From contig NZ_JADMKU010000004.1 of the NCBI RefSeq assembly GCF_018219815.1, positions 186,001-250,000 of the forward strand: 64,000 nucleotides of DNA, written 5' to 3'. The notes below the pieces were generated by a model, which was given only the letters and a program-made list of their open reading frames with translations, was not told the DNA's origin and searched no databases. Both the position numbers and the translations under genes were made by a program. This document shows, piece after piece, positions 44,229 through 53,414 of the stretch (the first letter of the stretch is position 1; every line of letters begins with the position of its first letter). The DNA comes from Thalassovita aquimarina. GTDB lineage: Bacteria; Pseudomonadota; Alphaproteobacteria; Rhodobacterales; Rhodobacteraceae.

Positions 44229-47038
44229 TACTCCATTTCGACAGGGGTGTTTCGGGGGTCCGGCAGCGGCAAGTAGATGGAGAACCGGGTGCCCTGCCCC
44301 GGTTCGCTGTCAACGGTGATGGCACCTTCGTGTTCACGGATGATGCCATGCGCCATGGACAGCCCCAAACCGGTGCCTTCGCCGACTTTCTTCGTGGTGA
44401 AGAACGGATCGAAGATATGCGCCTTTACATGGTCGTCCATTCCCGGCCCGTTATCCTGAACGACAAGTGTCGCGTATGACCCCGTGCGCAATTGAGGGTC
44501 GATCAACTCCCGCCTGCGCGGTCCAAGGTCTTCGCGCCGCAGGCTGACCTCGATCTTGCCGCCTTCCACGGCACCAATCGCCGCGGCCGCATTGTTGAAG
44601 ATGTTCAGAAACAGGGTTTCGATCTGCACCTTGTCCGCGTCGACGACAGTGTCGCGATCGGTCATGTCGACGGACAGCGCGATATTGGATTGCAGGCTCG
44701 ACGACGCGAGCGCCAGGGCATCCCGGATCAGGCCTTTGAGTTCGAACGTCTCGAATGCGGGCTTGTCCTGCCGACTGAACGCCAGAATGCGCGCCACGAT
44801 GTCCCGCGCTCTTTCGCTTGCCCGGTGAATGCGCTCCATGACTTCGCGCTGTTCGCTGCCCTCCGGCAGATCATCTGCGCTGACACCGCTGAGCCCCACG
44901 ATCGGCACCAACAGATTGTTCAGGTTGTGCGCCACGCCGCCTGCCAGGTTGCCCAGCGCTTCCATCTTCTGGACATTGCGGAACTGGGCTTCGGTACGTT
45001 TCCTTTCGGTAATGTCCGTAACGATCGAGAAGAAGCCGTCGATTTCCCCGTTTTCCCTGATGTACGGCACCATGGTGGTGCTCAGTTCGACCGTACCGTT
45101 CGAAACCGGGACCGTGCGCTCGAACTCGACGGTTTGGCCGGTCAGCACCGTGCGGATTCGGTCGTAGATGAACGGCAGCCCCTGTTCATCGATGATATCC
45201 TTGACAAATGCCCCCCGAATTTCCTCCGGCGTTTTCCCGAACCACTTTGCATAGGTCGGGTTGACCCGGCGGTACTGGAGGTCCTTCGAATTATAGGTCA
45301 AACCCACCGGCAGCGAATCCGACACCAGCCGGGCCTCGCGTTCGCTGCGCCGCAAGGCCTGTTCGGTTTTCAAGCGTTCGGTCACATCCTCGCCCGAACT
45401 CAGACATCCCTGGATGCACCCGTCTTCCTCGATCAGTGAGTTATGCCATGCCACCATGCGCCGGCTTCCGTCCTTGGTCATCACCGCGTTGGTGTACTGA
45501 GACAGCCCCCCCCCATTCCCTTCGACGATTGCAGAGAACACCTTGCGCACCTCATCTCGGTCCTCGGGGGGGAGGCAGGTGTCGAACCAGTCTTTGCCGA
45601 TGAGTTCCTCGCGTTCGTAACCGATCAGCCGGCAGCCACTATCGTTGATCAAGGTGATTTCGCCCCGCCTTCCGAGCGCCACGATGATCGCGCCCGCGAT
45701 GTTCAGGTATTCCTCGGCCCGCCTCTTGGCTTTCTCAAGCTCCTGCGTGCGCCGCGCCACCCGGCTTTCGAGCGTTTCGTTCAACTGCCGCACTTCGTTT
45801 TCCACGACACGGCGTTGCGTGATGTCCTGAACCGTCCCCCAAAGCGTGGCCGGTCGGCCTGCAGCATCATAGGCCAGTTCGGTTTCTTCGTGGATGTATC
45901 GCAATTCGCCCGAAGGCAGCGTGATGCGGTAATCGATGCTGTAAGGCCTTCCCTCGGAAGCGCCGCGCAGGACATCGGACACGACAGCCCGGTCATCCGG
46001 GTGGACGGTATCCAAAAAGGCTTCCTTGCTGGATGCGAATTGTTCGGGTGTCCTGCCCCAGATGCGATAGACATTTTCCGACCGCTGCACCGCGTTGGTC
46101 CGGATGTCCCAGCTGAAATCGCCGATTTTCGCGATCCGCTGCGCGTTGACGAGACGGGCGGTATTTTCCCGCAGTTCGGTTTCCGCCTTCCGGTTCCGAA
46201 CAACCCGTTCCCGCCAACGGGATATCACTTCGCCGATTTCATCGAGCGACGCCGGGACCGGCAAGAACTTGTCCTCCGGTGGGGCCTGTGCGCCCCCGGT
46301 GGCGTTCAGGAAGTTTTTCACCGATTCAAGGCTGCGCCTGAAACTGCGCCACGCCAGGAAGGTTCCCGCCCCGGCAGCGGCGATCAGAATCAGCCACACG
46401 GCAAGGGTATCGTCCGTGAAGACCCCGGTGCGGTCATAGTAGTACGTGATCAGCAAGGTACCGATCATCACCGGCGTAAACAGGCCAAGCACCGTCAGCC
46501 GCAGCCACATCGGCGCGACCACGGCCGGGACACCGCGCGGGGCAAGGTATCGGCCGAGATGATCCGTCAGCATGAAAAACAGCGGCAGCGCAGTGATCAT
46601 CAGGGCCGGGATTGCGGCAAACAGGCCGAACGCATGCTGCGCCATCGAATAGTCGCCATGCCCCAGGGCCTGCATGGAAGCATGTGCCGTCAGCACTCCG
46701 CCGATGAAATAGAAAGCGAGGATGACAAACAGTATCCAGGGCGTGATCTTCAGATACCAAAGCGCCCGTTCGGAAAATGTCGAATTGGCGCTGGAGATAA
46801 CGAATTCCGCGTACCGTCCGATCGACCAGAAGGCGGCGACCATGCACAGCGCGGCATACAGGGCGTTCCAGCTTAGAAAGACCTGAAGGATTTCGGGGAA
46901 TGGATAAAATCCGACAAAAGCCAACACCACAAAGCCGATCCCCGGCGGCAGGACAAGCGCCAATGCCGTGATGATGAACAGGCCGCGGCGAAATTGCGCG
47001 TCCGTCATTTTCTGCTGATCACTTTCCGGTTCGTTCAA
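44228..47038 (-). CDS. Membrane-bound multi-PAS sensor histidine kinase
   Basis: This 936-residue kinase (926 if it starts at the Met at 47008) has about six TM helices in residues 18-240. Three PAS domains follow (around 295-415, 440-565 and 570-690), each ended by a D-I/V-T-E/Q-R-type motif. The phosphoacceptor is His704 in AGGVAHNLNNLL. The ATP domain shows NIFNNAAAAIG, DNGPGMDD and GTGLGLSMAHGI. The signal is unknown; a six-helix sensor without a periplasmic loop suggests a membrane or cytoplasmic cue. It is coupled to a receiver-only regulator. Confidence 0.92.
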   Translation of the reverse strand: MNEPESDQQKMTDAQFRRGLFIITALALVLPPGIGFVVLAFVGFYPFPEILQVFLSWNALYAALCMVAAFWSIGRYAEFVISSANSTFSERALWYLKITPWILFVILAFYFIGGVLTAHASMQALGHGDYSMAQHAFGLFAAIPALMITALPLFFMLTDHLGRYLAPRGVPAVVAPMWLRLTVLGLFTPVMIGTLLITYYYDRTGVFTDDTLAVWLILIAAAGAGTFLAWRSFRRSLESVKNFLNATGGAQAPPEDKFLPVPASLDEIGEVISRWRERVVRNRKAETELRENTARLVNAQRIAKIGDFSWDIRTNAVQRSENVYRIWGRTPEQFASSKEAFLDTVHPDDRAVVSDVLRGASEGRPYSIDYRITLPSGELRYIHEETELAYDAAGRPATLWGTVQDITQRRVVENEVRQLNETLESRVARRTQELEKAKRRAEEYLNIAGAIIVALGRRGEITLINDSGCRLIGYEREELIGKDWFDTCLPPEDRDEVRKVFSAIVEGNGGGLSQYTNAVMTKDGSRRMVAWHNSLIEEDGCIQGCLSSGEDVTERLKTEQALRRSEREARLVSDSLPVGLTYNSKDLQYRRVNPTYAKWFGKTPEEIRGAFVKDIIDEQGLPFIYDRIRTVLTGQTVEFERTVPVSNGTVELSTTMVPYIRENGEIDGFFSIVTDITERKRTEAQFRNVQKMEALGNLAGGVAHNLNNLLVPIVGLSGVSADDLPEGSEQREVMERIHRASERARDIVARILAFSRQDKPAFETFELKGLIRDALALASSSLQSNIALSVDMTDRDTVVDADKVQIETLFLNIFNNAAAAIGAVEGGKIEVSLRREDLGPRRRELIDPQLRTGSYATLVVQDNGPGMDDHVKAHIFDPFFTTKKVGEGTGLGLSMAHGIIREHEGAITVDSEPGQGTRFSIYLPLPDPRNTPVEME

Positions 47039-47263
47039 GTCTCACCGCTTGATAGCTTGTATATGGATTGGACCATGGCGGTTCTTTGGCGGCGTTGCAA
47101 GCGCCCGCCCGACCGGGTCGGAACCTGCCCGCCGAAGCCGCTGAACCGCGTGGGACCTGCATGGCGGCCCCAACGAGAGGAGCAGCAACGATACTGGGCA
47201 GGAAAGCCCTGCGCATCATGCTTGCAGCCGGGCTGCCTTGCATCAAAATACTGAACCAAAAAC
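47039..47263. other. Gene-free region between kinase and tRNA terminator
   Basis: About 225 bases upstream of the kinase gene. It should hold the kinase promoter. I see no confident promoter, palindrome or small gene here. Confidence 0.3.
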
Positions 47264-47290
47264 AAAAAACCCGCCTTGCGGCGGGTTTTT
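47264..47290 (-). terminator. Intrinsic terminator of tRNA-Arg
   Basis: AACCCGCC (ending 47275) pairs with GGCGGGTT (starting 47280) around TTGC. On the minus strand the hairpin is followed by TTTTTTG. It begins 3 bases after the tRNA 3' end. Confidence 0.88.
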
Positions 47291-47292
47291 AG

Positions 47293-47369
47293 TGGCGGAC
47301 CGAGGAGGATTCGAACCCCCGACCCCTTGATTCGTAGTCAAGTACTCTATCCAGCTGAGCTATCGGTCC
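47293..47369 (-). tRNA. tRNA-Arg (anticodon ACG)
   Basis: This 77-base gene folds as a cloverleaf on the minus strand. The acceptor arms GGACCGA and TCGGTCC pair fully, the D arm reads AGCTCAGCTGGATAGAGT, and the anticodon stem CTTGA/TCAAG closes the loop CTACGAA with anticodon ACG. The T arm is GGGGGTTCGAATCCTCC, and the 3' CCA is encoded. ACG would be edited to ICG by TadA to read CGU, CGC and CGA. Confidence 0.97.
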
Positions 47370-47379
47370 GTGGAGGCGG

Positions 47380-47408
47380 GATTTAGACCTTGCCGCCGGG
47401 CTTTGCAA
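47380..47408 (-). promoter_or_regulatory. tRNA-Arg promoter
   Basis: Read on the minus strand, TTGCAA (47403-47408) and TAAATC (47380-47385) are 17 bases apart, a reasonable sigma-70 pair. It ends 10 bases before the tRNA 5' end. Confidence 0.6.
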
Positions 47409-47463
47409 GGGCAAATTTGAAGAAATTGACGAAGCATCGAAATTACTTGGAATTCCGAAGCAT

Positions 47464-48900
47464 TCAGCCTTCCGGATCGGCCGCGACGGCCCCGGTCCTG
47501 TGTCCGTTCCCGTCAGCTTCACCGAAATCGCCCTTAGGCAGGCAGATTTCGAAAACCGTTCCGGCAGGTCCGGTTTCAAGCAGCCGCAACTGGCCGCCAT
47601 GGCCACGCACAAGTTCCTGGGCGATGACCAACCCCAGCCCTGTGCCGCCCTTGCTGACGCCGCCCTGGAACGGGGTGAACAGGAATTCCTGCGCCTTGGG
47701 CGGCAGACCCGGGCCGGTATCGGCCACTAGGATGGTCCACTTCTCCTCCTCGTCGCGCGCCGCGACACTGATTTCGCCGGGGTCGCCGGAACGGATGATC
47801 GCCTGCCGCGCATTGCGCACCAGGTTGAAGATCACCCGGTACAGTTGTTCGGCATCAGCGCGCAGGTACAGGTCGGCCGGGATGTCCTCGGCAAAGGACA
47901 GGTCGTGATCGCCCACAGACAGCCTTTCGCTGTCGATCACGTCGCTGACGATATCCGCCAGGCAGACACGTTCCAGCCGTGGCGCGGGTTCCTCGGCCTT
48001 GCCGAAGGCCAGGGTCGATTCGCACAGGTGCACCGCCCGGGTGATCGAATTCACCAGCTTCGGCGCCAACCGCTTCACGCCGGGGTCCTCGGACATTTCG
48101 ATCCGGTCGGTGAAAAGCTGCGCGCTGGTCAGCATGTTGCGCAAATCGTGGCTGACCTTGGCCACCGCGCCGCCCAGTTGCGCCAGCCGTTGCTTCTGCT
48201 TCAACGCACCGGTCAGCTGGGTTTCCATCAGGGCCAGCGCCTCCTCGGCTTGGCGCAATTCGCGCAGGCTGGATCGTGGCTGGATGATGCGACGTGTATC
48301 TTCGGGATCGGCGGCATAGGTTTTCATCTGCTGCACCACCTCCTTGATCGGCTTGACCAGGAACACCCGCACCGCCAGGAACAGCAACATCGCGGTGACG
48401 ACCGAAATCAGCGCCGACAAGGCCAGGATGCGCAACCCGTAATCGATCATCGCATCGCGCAACCCGCCGGTTTCCATGGTAATCTCGATCAGCATCCCGG
48501 CCTCGCGCACCGGGTCGCCGATGACCCGGATGATCTGCGGCTCAGGGTTCAGCAACCGCATCATCGCGTCGCGGATCAGGGTGAAGGCGGGCGCGTCGCG
48601 CAAATCGTAGGTCGCGCCGATCGATCGCGGCATCGGCGCCGACAGGATCAACTGCCGCGCCTCGTCTCGACGCAGCACGACGTTGAACACCTCGGCGTTG
48701 CGCAGCAGTTCCTCTTCGAGGTCGGGTGAAATCATGTCATCGGCCAGCAGGGCCAGCGACGCGATCTGCGCCCGTTCAAGCCGCGACAACAGGTAATCTT
48801 CGCGGAACCGCGCGATCGAAGGCACGAAGATCAGCACCTCGGCCAGCATCACGAAGATGATGGTCAGGACAAGAAATCGGCCTGATAGCGTATTCAGCAT
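47464..48900 (-). CDS. Sensor histidine kinase without partner regulator
   Basis: This 478-residue kinase has TM1 (about residues 9-26), a periplasmic sensor (about 30-155), TM2 (about 157-180), a HAMP-like linker with a coiled coil, and phosphoacceptor His251 in KVSHDLRNML. The ATP-binding N box is FNLVRNARQA, with DTGPGLPP and GGTGLGLVIAQ. ATG 48900 is chosen since the 48 upstream residues look non-coding. No response regulator is adjacent. It lies 19 bases behind the flavin oxidoreductase gene. Confidence 0.9.
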   Translation of the reverse strand: MLNTLSGRFLVLTIIFVMLAEVLIFVPSIARFREDYLLSRLERAQIASLALLADDMISPDLEEELLRNAEVFNVVLRRDEARQLILSAPMPRSIGATYDLRDAPAFTLIRDAMMRLLNPEPQIIRVIGDPVREAGMLIEITMETGGLRDAMIDYGLRILALSALISVVTAMLLFLAVRVFLVKPIKEVVQQMKTYAADPEDTRRIIQPRSSLRELRQAEEALALMETQLTGALKQKQRLAQLGGAVAKVSHDLRNMLTSAQLFTDRIEMSEDPGVKRLAPKLVNSITRAVHLCESTLAFGKAEEPAPRLERVCLADIVSDVIDSERLSVGDHDLSFAEDIPADLYLRADAEQLYRVIFNLVRNARQAIIRSGDPGEISVAARDEEEKWTILVADTGPGLPPKAQEFLFTPFQGGVSKGGTGLGLVIAQELVRGHGGQLRLLETGPAGTVFEICLPKGDFGEADGNGHRTGAVAADPEG

Positions 48901-48919
48901 AAGCGCTCCGTCATGCGGG

Positions 48920-50335
48920 TCACGGCAGCAGCTTCTGCACCAGCCGCACGACCCGTTTGACTGTAAGGTTATCAAACAGTTTGGGAGAGAAATAGGCACC
49001 CGCAGCACGCTTGTTAAGCTCTGCAATGGTCGGGTATGGCGCAATCATCGCGGAAATCCCCGCCATTTTCATGCCATTGGCGATTGCAAGCGACCACGTA
49101 GCGATCAGTTCCCCGGCCTGATGACCAACGATGGAGGCCCCGACGGGCCGTCCCTTGACCACCATCACCTTGATCAATCCCTTGGTCCGTCCCGTGGCGA
49201 TCGCGCGGTCATTATGGGCATATTCGAACCGGGCGACCTCCAACCGGTCGCCGTATTTGTCTCGCGCCTGCGCCTCGCTCAGCCCGACCTGGGCCAGTTC
49301 CGGATCGGTATAGGTGGCCCAGGGGATATGGGCGGTGCTCACCCGTGCGGGCAGACCCAAAAGCGCCTGCCTGATGATCAGCCCGGCGTGATAGCCCGCG
49401 ACATGGGTGAACTGCATCCCGCCCGCCACATCGCCGATGGCATAAACCTTCTTGTCGCTGGTCCGCAGCCGGTCGTCGACCGTGACACCCGCGCGGCCGG
49501 CGGCGATCCCGGCCTTTTCCAGGTCCAGCCGGTCGATGTTCGGCTTGCGCCCGACCGCGACCAGAAGGTGGGTCCCGGTGAACGCGCCCTTCGGCGTTTC
49601 CACCGTGATCTGACCGGCCTCACCGATGATCTTTTCGGCCGGGGTATCTTCGACGATCTCGACCCCTTCGGCGCGAAGGGCGCCCAGCGCGATAGCGGCC
49701 AGTTCGGGATCGTCCTTGCCCAGTGCCTTCATCGCTTCGATCACCGTCACCTTACAGCCCAGCCGACGATGCGCCTGCGCCATTTCCAACCCGATCGGTC
49801 CGCCGCCGATGATCAGCAGGTGGTCGGGCTTTTCGCGCAGATCGAACAGGGTTTCGTTGGTCAGATAAGGCACCGTGTCCAGCCCTGGAATCGGCGGGAC
49901 CAGGGGCGACGACCCGGTCGCGATGACGATGCGGCGGGCGGTGATTTCGGTATCCCCGGCCTGCACCGTGCGCAGCCCGGTGAAACGGCCATAGTCGCGG
50001 ATCACCCGCACGCCCAGACCTTCGAACCGTTCCTGGCTGTCGACCGGTGCGATCTGGTCGATCACCCGCATCACGTGATCCTTGGCCGCCGCGTAATCAA
50101 TCTCGGGCGCCACCGGGGCGATTCCCATCGCCGCCCCCGACCCCATCGCGTGGGCGGCGTGACCGGCGGCCAGCAAGGCCTTGGAGGGCACGCAGCCGTA
50201 GTTGAGGCAATCGCCTCCCATCCTGTGCCCTTCCAGCAGCGTCACGTCGGCGCCCATCTGCACCGCGCCCGCCGCCACCGACAGGCCGCCGGACCCGGCC
50301 CCGATGACCAGCAGGTCGGTCTTGATACGTTGCAT
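48920..50335 (-). CDS. FAD-dependent pyridine nucleotide-disulfide oxidoreductase (mercuric reductase/LPD-like)
   Basis: This 471-residue flavoenzyme has an N-terminal FAD site (VIGAGSGGLSVAAGA), redox-active Cys pair in GGDCLNYGCVPSKALL (about residues 41-56), an NAD(P) site IIGGGPIGLEMAQAHRRLG, GDVAGG and a C-terminal dimerisation domain. There is no N-terminal heavy-metal domain and no C-terminal Cys pair, so it is unlikely to be true MerA. The start overlaps the TVP38 gene stop (TGATG). Pairing of such reductases with TVP38 proteins is seen in other bacteria; the physiological disulfide is unknown. Confidence 0.88.
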   Translation of the reverse strand: MQRIKTDLLVIGAGSGGLSVAAGAVQMGADVTLLEGHRMGGDCLNYGCVPSKALLAAGHAAHAMGSGAAMGIAPVAPEIDYAAAKDHVMRVIDQIAPVDSQERFEGLGVRVIRDYGRFTGLRTVQAGDTEITARRIVIATGSSPLVPPIPGLDTVPYLTNETLFDLREKPDHLLIIGGGPIGLEMAQAHRRLGCKVTVIEAMKALGKDDPELAAIALGALRAEGVEIVEDTPAEKIIGEAGQITVETPKGAFTGTHLLVAVGRKPNIDRLDLEKAGIAAGRAGVTVDDRLRTSDKKVYAIGDVAGGMQFTHVAGYHAGLIIRQALLGLPARVSTAHIPWATYTDPELAQVGLSEAQARDKYGDRLEVARFEYAHNDRAIATGRTKGLIKVMVVKGRPVGASIVGHQAGELIATWSLAIANGMKMAGISAMIAPYPTIAELNKRAAGAYFSPKLFDNLTVKRVVRLVQKLLP

Positions 50336-51069
50336 CAAATTCCTTTCCGGCCGCGTAGGGCCTTGATCATGACCGGCAGCAGCGCCAAGGCGCACAGCCC
50401 CAGCAGCGGCAACAGGATGGCGGGTTCGAAGATGATGCCCAGATCGGGGCTCTCGCCCCTCTCGAACACCTCGCCCAGCCCGGCACCGACCGAGGTGAAC
50501 ACCACGCCGGCCGGGATGATGCCGAAGAAGGTCGAGACGACGAATCGCGACAACGGCACGCCGACCATCGCCGGAATCAGGTTGGCGACGAAAAACGGCA
50601 CCGCCGGAACCAGCCGGATGATGAAAAGCATCGACCACTGGTTTTCGTCGATCCCGTCCTTGATGCGCTTGATGGTGCCGGTGCCTTCTTCCATCCGGTC
50701 GGCCAGCCGCGCGCCCATTCCCCAGCGCGCAGCGAGGAAAATCGCCACTGCGCCGATCGTGGCGGCGGTGACGTTGAACAGGGCGCCGGGAAAGGTGCCG
50801 AACAGGAATCCGCCGGTCAGCGTCGACACCGCAGACCCGGGCAGAGAAAACGCCACGATCACGATATATGCCGCCATAAAGACCAGCACGCTCACAAGGT
50901 AGTTCTGATCGCGGAAAGCCAGCAATTCCTGCCGGTTTTCGCGCAGCGCCTCGAAACTGAGGTAGTCGCGCAGGAACACCACCCCCAGCACCGCCACGAC
51001 GGCAATCAGAATCATCGGGACGTAGTGAGCGGGATGTCGGCGGGAAGGTTTTTGGGGACCGGTTGTCAT
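50335..51069 (-). CDS. TVP38/TMEM64 (VTT domain) family membrane protein
   Basis: This 244-residue inner-membrane protein has a short N terminus, a TM helix (about residues 18-31), then the VTT domain: PGSAVSTLTGGFLFGTFPGALFN (about residues 76-98), a charged loop, VPAVPFFVANLIPAMVGV and further TM helices. VTT/DedA proteins are linked to lipid scrambling or membrane homeostasis. It is first in a three-gene operon with the disulfide oxidoreductase and the kinase. Confidence 0.9.
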   Translation of the reverse strand: MTTGPQKPSRRHPAHYVPMILIAVVAVLGVVFLRDYLSFEALRENRQELLAFRDQNYLVSVLVFMAAYIVIVAFSLPGSAVSTLTGGFLFGTFPGALFNVTAATIGAVAIFLAARWGMGARLADRMEEGTGTIKRIKDGIDENQWSMLFIIRLVPAVPFFVANLIPAMVGVPLSRFVVSTFFGIIPAGVVFTSVGAGLGEVFERGESPDLGIIFEPAILLPLLGLCALALLPVMIKALRGRKGI

Positions 51070-51262
51070 GTGGCGATGCGCTTTTTAATGTTTCGTCGCA
51101 AAGATGCGCATTTCACGGCCGGTTGGACAGGGGTTTCACATCGGCTTGATCCGGGATAGCCAAAAACGTGAGTTTTTCGTCTCAAATCCGGATTTTGTAA
51201 CAATTGCCCCATGCTCCGCCCGTTTTGCCCCGATTTTTTGTTGCAAAAGCGCGATCAGGCAT

Positions 51263-51291
51263 TTGACTTGCCGGGAACTCCCCCCTATAGG
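51263..51291 (+). promoter_or_regulatory. rpmH operon promoter
   Basis: TTGACT (51263-51268) and TATAGG (51286-51291) with exactly 17 bases between form the best sigma-70-like promoter in the window. It lies 68 bases before rpmH. GGAGACGGAG before the ATG is the ribosome-binding site. Confidence 0.8.
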
Positions 51292-51358
51292 ACGGGCTTC
51301 GGATACCACGGGCCGGCGAATCCGCTTGTCAGGCCCCAATTGAATTGGAGACGGAGCG

Positions 51359-51493
51359 ATGAAACGCACCTACCAGCCCTCGAACCTGGTTCGCAAGCGC
51401 CGCCACGGCTTCCGTGCGCGTATGGCCACCAAAGCAGGCCGCAAAATCCTGAACGCGCGTCGCGCGCGTGGCCGCAAGTCGCTGAGCGCGTAA
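51359..51493 (+). CDS. rpmH: 50S ribosomal protein L34
   Basis: This 44-residue, strongly basic protein begins [20 protein letters not shown] and ends [10 protein letters not shown], the full-length L34 sequence. It is part of the large ribosomal subunit. Expression before rnpA is the universal gene order. Start follows GGAG by 5-6 bases. Confidence 0.97.
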
Positions 51494-51515
51494 GCCTCAG
51501 CCACTTTTCGGACAG

Positions 51516-51935
51516 ATGACACCGCCGGAGGCCCCTGTGAATGGCGATAGCGCCGCCACGGGGATCACCCCCCCGGCGGTTTCTGTTTGCCTGTCCGTCA
51601 TTCAAAAGCGCCCCGATTTCCTGCGCGCCGCCCGCGCCCGCCGGCAGGGCACCGCCGGCATGATGGTGCAGGGGCGCAAACGCGGACCCGACGAGCCGGC
51701 GCAGGGCATCCGCGTCGGCTTTACCTGTTCCAAGAAGGTCGGTAACGCGGTGGCCCGCAACCGGGCCAAGCGGCGGCTGCGCGAAGTGGCGCGGCAGGTT
51801 TTGCCCGAACATGGCCGCGACGGCTGGGATTACGTCCTCATCGGCCGGGCCGAGGTCACGGCGTCGCGCCCCTTTGAACAGCTCAAGACCGATCTTATCT
51901 ATGCGCTGAAAAAGCTGCACCAGGATCGCAAATGA
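51516..51935 (+). CDS. rnpA: Ribonuclease P protein component
   Basis: This 139-residue protein helps the RNase P RNA trim tRNA 5' ends. The RNR signature appears as [19 protein letters not shown] (about residues 75-93) after the GFTCSKKV strand. An N-terminal extension of about 20 residues precedes the [10 protein letters not shown] block. It overlaps yidD by four bases. Confidence 0.95.
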   Translation: MTPPEAPVNGDSAATGITPPAVSVCLSVIQKRPDFLRAARARRQGTAGMMVQGRKRGPDEPAQGIRVGFTCSKKVGNAVARNRAKRRLREVARQVLPEHGRDGWDYVLIGRAEVTASRPFEQLKTDLIYALKKLHQDRK

Positions 51936-52195
51936 CACCGCTTGCCCATATCGCCGCCCTGCCCGTCCGGGCCTACAGGCTGCTGTTTTCGCCTTGGGTG
52001 GGCCATGGCTGCCGCTTTCAGCCGACCTGCAGCGCCTATGCGCTTGAGGCGCTGGAAAGGCATGGCGCGATCAAGGGCAGCTGGCTGACGATCCGCCGCA
52101 TCGGGCGTTGTCATCCGCTGGGCAGTGACGGCTATGACCCGGTGCCGGGCAGCGACCCGGAACACGACGCAAAATCCAACCGGAATCAGACCTGA
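51932..52195 (+). CDS. yidD: Membrane protein insertion efficiency factor YidD
   Basis: This 87-residue protein assists YidC-dependent membrane insertion. It has the amphipathic N terminus, [25 protein letters not shown] (about residues 18-42) with the two conserved Cys, and [15 protein letters not shown]. The start overlaps rnpA (ATGA). In most related genomes yidC follows directly; here yidC is 4.3 kb further on. Confidence 0.95.
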   Translation: MTPLAHIAALPVRAYRLLFSPWVGHGCRFQPTCSAYALEALERHGAIKGSWLTIRRIGRCHPLGSDGYDPVPGSDPEHDAKSNRNQT

Positions 52196-52216
52196 CCATC
52201 GGCGAAGCCGCGGCCG

Positions 52217-52546
52217 TCAGGACACCCACTTGTTCTTCAGAACCCATTTGCCGGGTCCCCAGTTTTCGAACCGCGCATCCCCGACCATCCCGACCGCCAC
52301 ATTGTCGAGGCCGATCTGCGGAATAACCAGAACACCATAGGTGAACGCCCCTTCCAGATTGCCGGAAGCGGAAAACAGCCCGATTTCGTTCTTGCGCCAG
52401 GCCACCGTTCCCTTGGCCGCCCCCAGAAAATCGGTCGGATGGCAGCGCCATTCCTCGATGCCCGGCGCGGCCCCGATCTTGATATGCAGCTTTGCCTTGT
52501 GCCCCTGCGCCTCCAAGTCAAACGAAAAGCTTGAAACGGATGCCAT
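52217..52546 (-). CDS. Hypothetical protein
   Basis: I do not recognise this 109-residue protein. It has no signal peptide or TM helix, alternates hydrophobic and polar residues as a beta-rich fold would, and ends in a Trp-rich segment (FENWGPGKWVLKNKW). It is convergent with yidD and separated from it by 21 bases. Coding status is supported by length and codon pattern only. Confidence 0.55.
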   Translation of the reverse strand: MASVSSFSFDLEAQGHKAKLHIKIGAAPGIEEWRCHPTDFLGAAKGTVAWRKNEIGLFSASGNLEGAFTYGVLVIPQIGLDNVAVGMVGDARFENWGPGKWVLKNKWVS

Positions 52547-52745
52547 TCACGTACCCTCATCAATCACGGTCCAACCATCGGGCCGCATCTCTGACGATAC
52601 TTTAACGGAAATCTTGCGCGCGTAGGTTGAGGAATGTCAATCCACGCACAATTGGGTTGGCGCCCCGGCAGACGGCTTGGTTCCGGGCATGACCCCGGCC
52701 CGCTGCCCGAAGGCGCAAGCCCCATGCCTCCTGTCGCCGGGAGAA

Positions 52746-52771
52746 GAAGGCCGGCATTCCGGCCGGCCTTC
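52746..52771 (-). terminator. Hairpin after the DUF2202 gene
   Basis: GAAGGCCGG (52746-52754) pairs with CCGGCCTTC (52763-52771). On the minus strand it is followed by a C/T-rich tail rather than a pure T run. Confidence 0.55.
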
Positions 52772-52796
52772 GCTCCGGGCTGCATCATGCTCAGGC

Positions 52797-53414
52797 CTAG
52801 AGAAGCACGTCCTGGAACGCTTCGAGATGATTGGCGGACCCCGCCAACAGGTTTTCGTAGATCGAGGCAAGCGCCGTGCCCTCGACCGCATCGGCGGCCT
52901 CGGCGATATCGATCATGTCCTTTTCCTCGATCGCGACGCCAACCTCGAGCGCATCGGTCGCCGACACGCTGCCTTGCGCGATAAGCGTATCGTAAAGCTG
53001 CTGAAGCTCTTCGTCGACGAAGGTGCCGCTGGGTTCGTAGATGAATTCGTCCACGTCCAGACCGATGCTTTCGGCCAGGTCAACCAGCGCATCGAAATGC
53101 TGGCTTTCGGATGCCGCGACATTTGCGAAGATTTTCATCCCGTAGAGGTCGTAAAACGCCTCGTAGATATCCCCGGCGAGCTTTTCCTCTTCGATCATGA
53201 ACAGCAGTTCGCTGATAGCTTCGTCGCTATAGGTGATTGTAACGGTCTGCGCGTCCGTATCGCCGGTCCAGAAACCTGTTCCGCCCTTTTTGCCGGCGAA
53301 AAGCTGTTCAACCGTCGTCCCGCCATTTTCCGCAACGGTGACGCTTTCGGAACTCGATTCGCCCTGCCTGCCTGCACTGCCTGCAAATTCCTTGCTGTAT
53401 TGATACTGGTACAT
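52797..53414 (-). CDS. DUF2202 ferritin-like domain protein
   Basis: This 205-residue protein carries a DUF2202 domain in residues about 65-205: EEEKLAGDIYEAFYDLYG, NVAASESQHFDALVDLAESIGL and EEKDMIDIAE supply the Glu/His residues expected for a di-metal ferritin-like four-helix bundle. The N-terminal 60 residues are Ser/Gly-rich without a signal peptide. Function of the family is unknown; metal storage or redox stress has been suggested. A/T-rich sequence upstream (53455-53485) probably holds its promoter. Confidence 0.85.
   Translation of the reverse strand: MYQYQYSKEFAGSAGRQGESSSESVTVAENGGTTVEQLFAGKKGGTGFWTGDTDAQTVTITYSDEAISELLFMIEEEKLAGDIYEAFYDLYGMKIFANVAASESQHFDALVDLAESIGLDVDEFIYEPSGTFVDEELQQLYDTLIAQGSVSATDALEVGVAIEEKDMIDIAEAADAVEGTALASIYENLLAGSANHLEAFQDVLL

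Noticed and set aside
48920-50335. True mercuric reductase
   Set aside because: No heavy-metal-binding domain, no C-terminal Cys pair and no mer genes nearby.
48857-50902. Plus-strand open frame antisense to the oxidoreductase and TVP38 genes
   Set aside because: Same reason: no domain, and the opposite strand has intact FAD and NAD sites.
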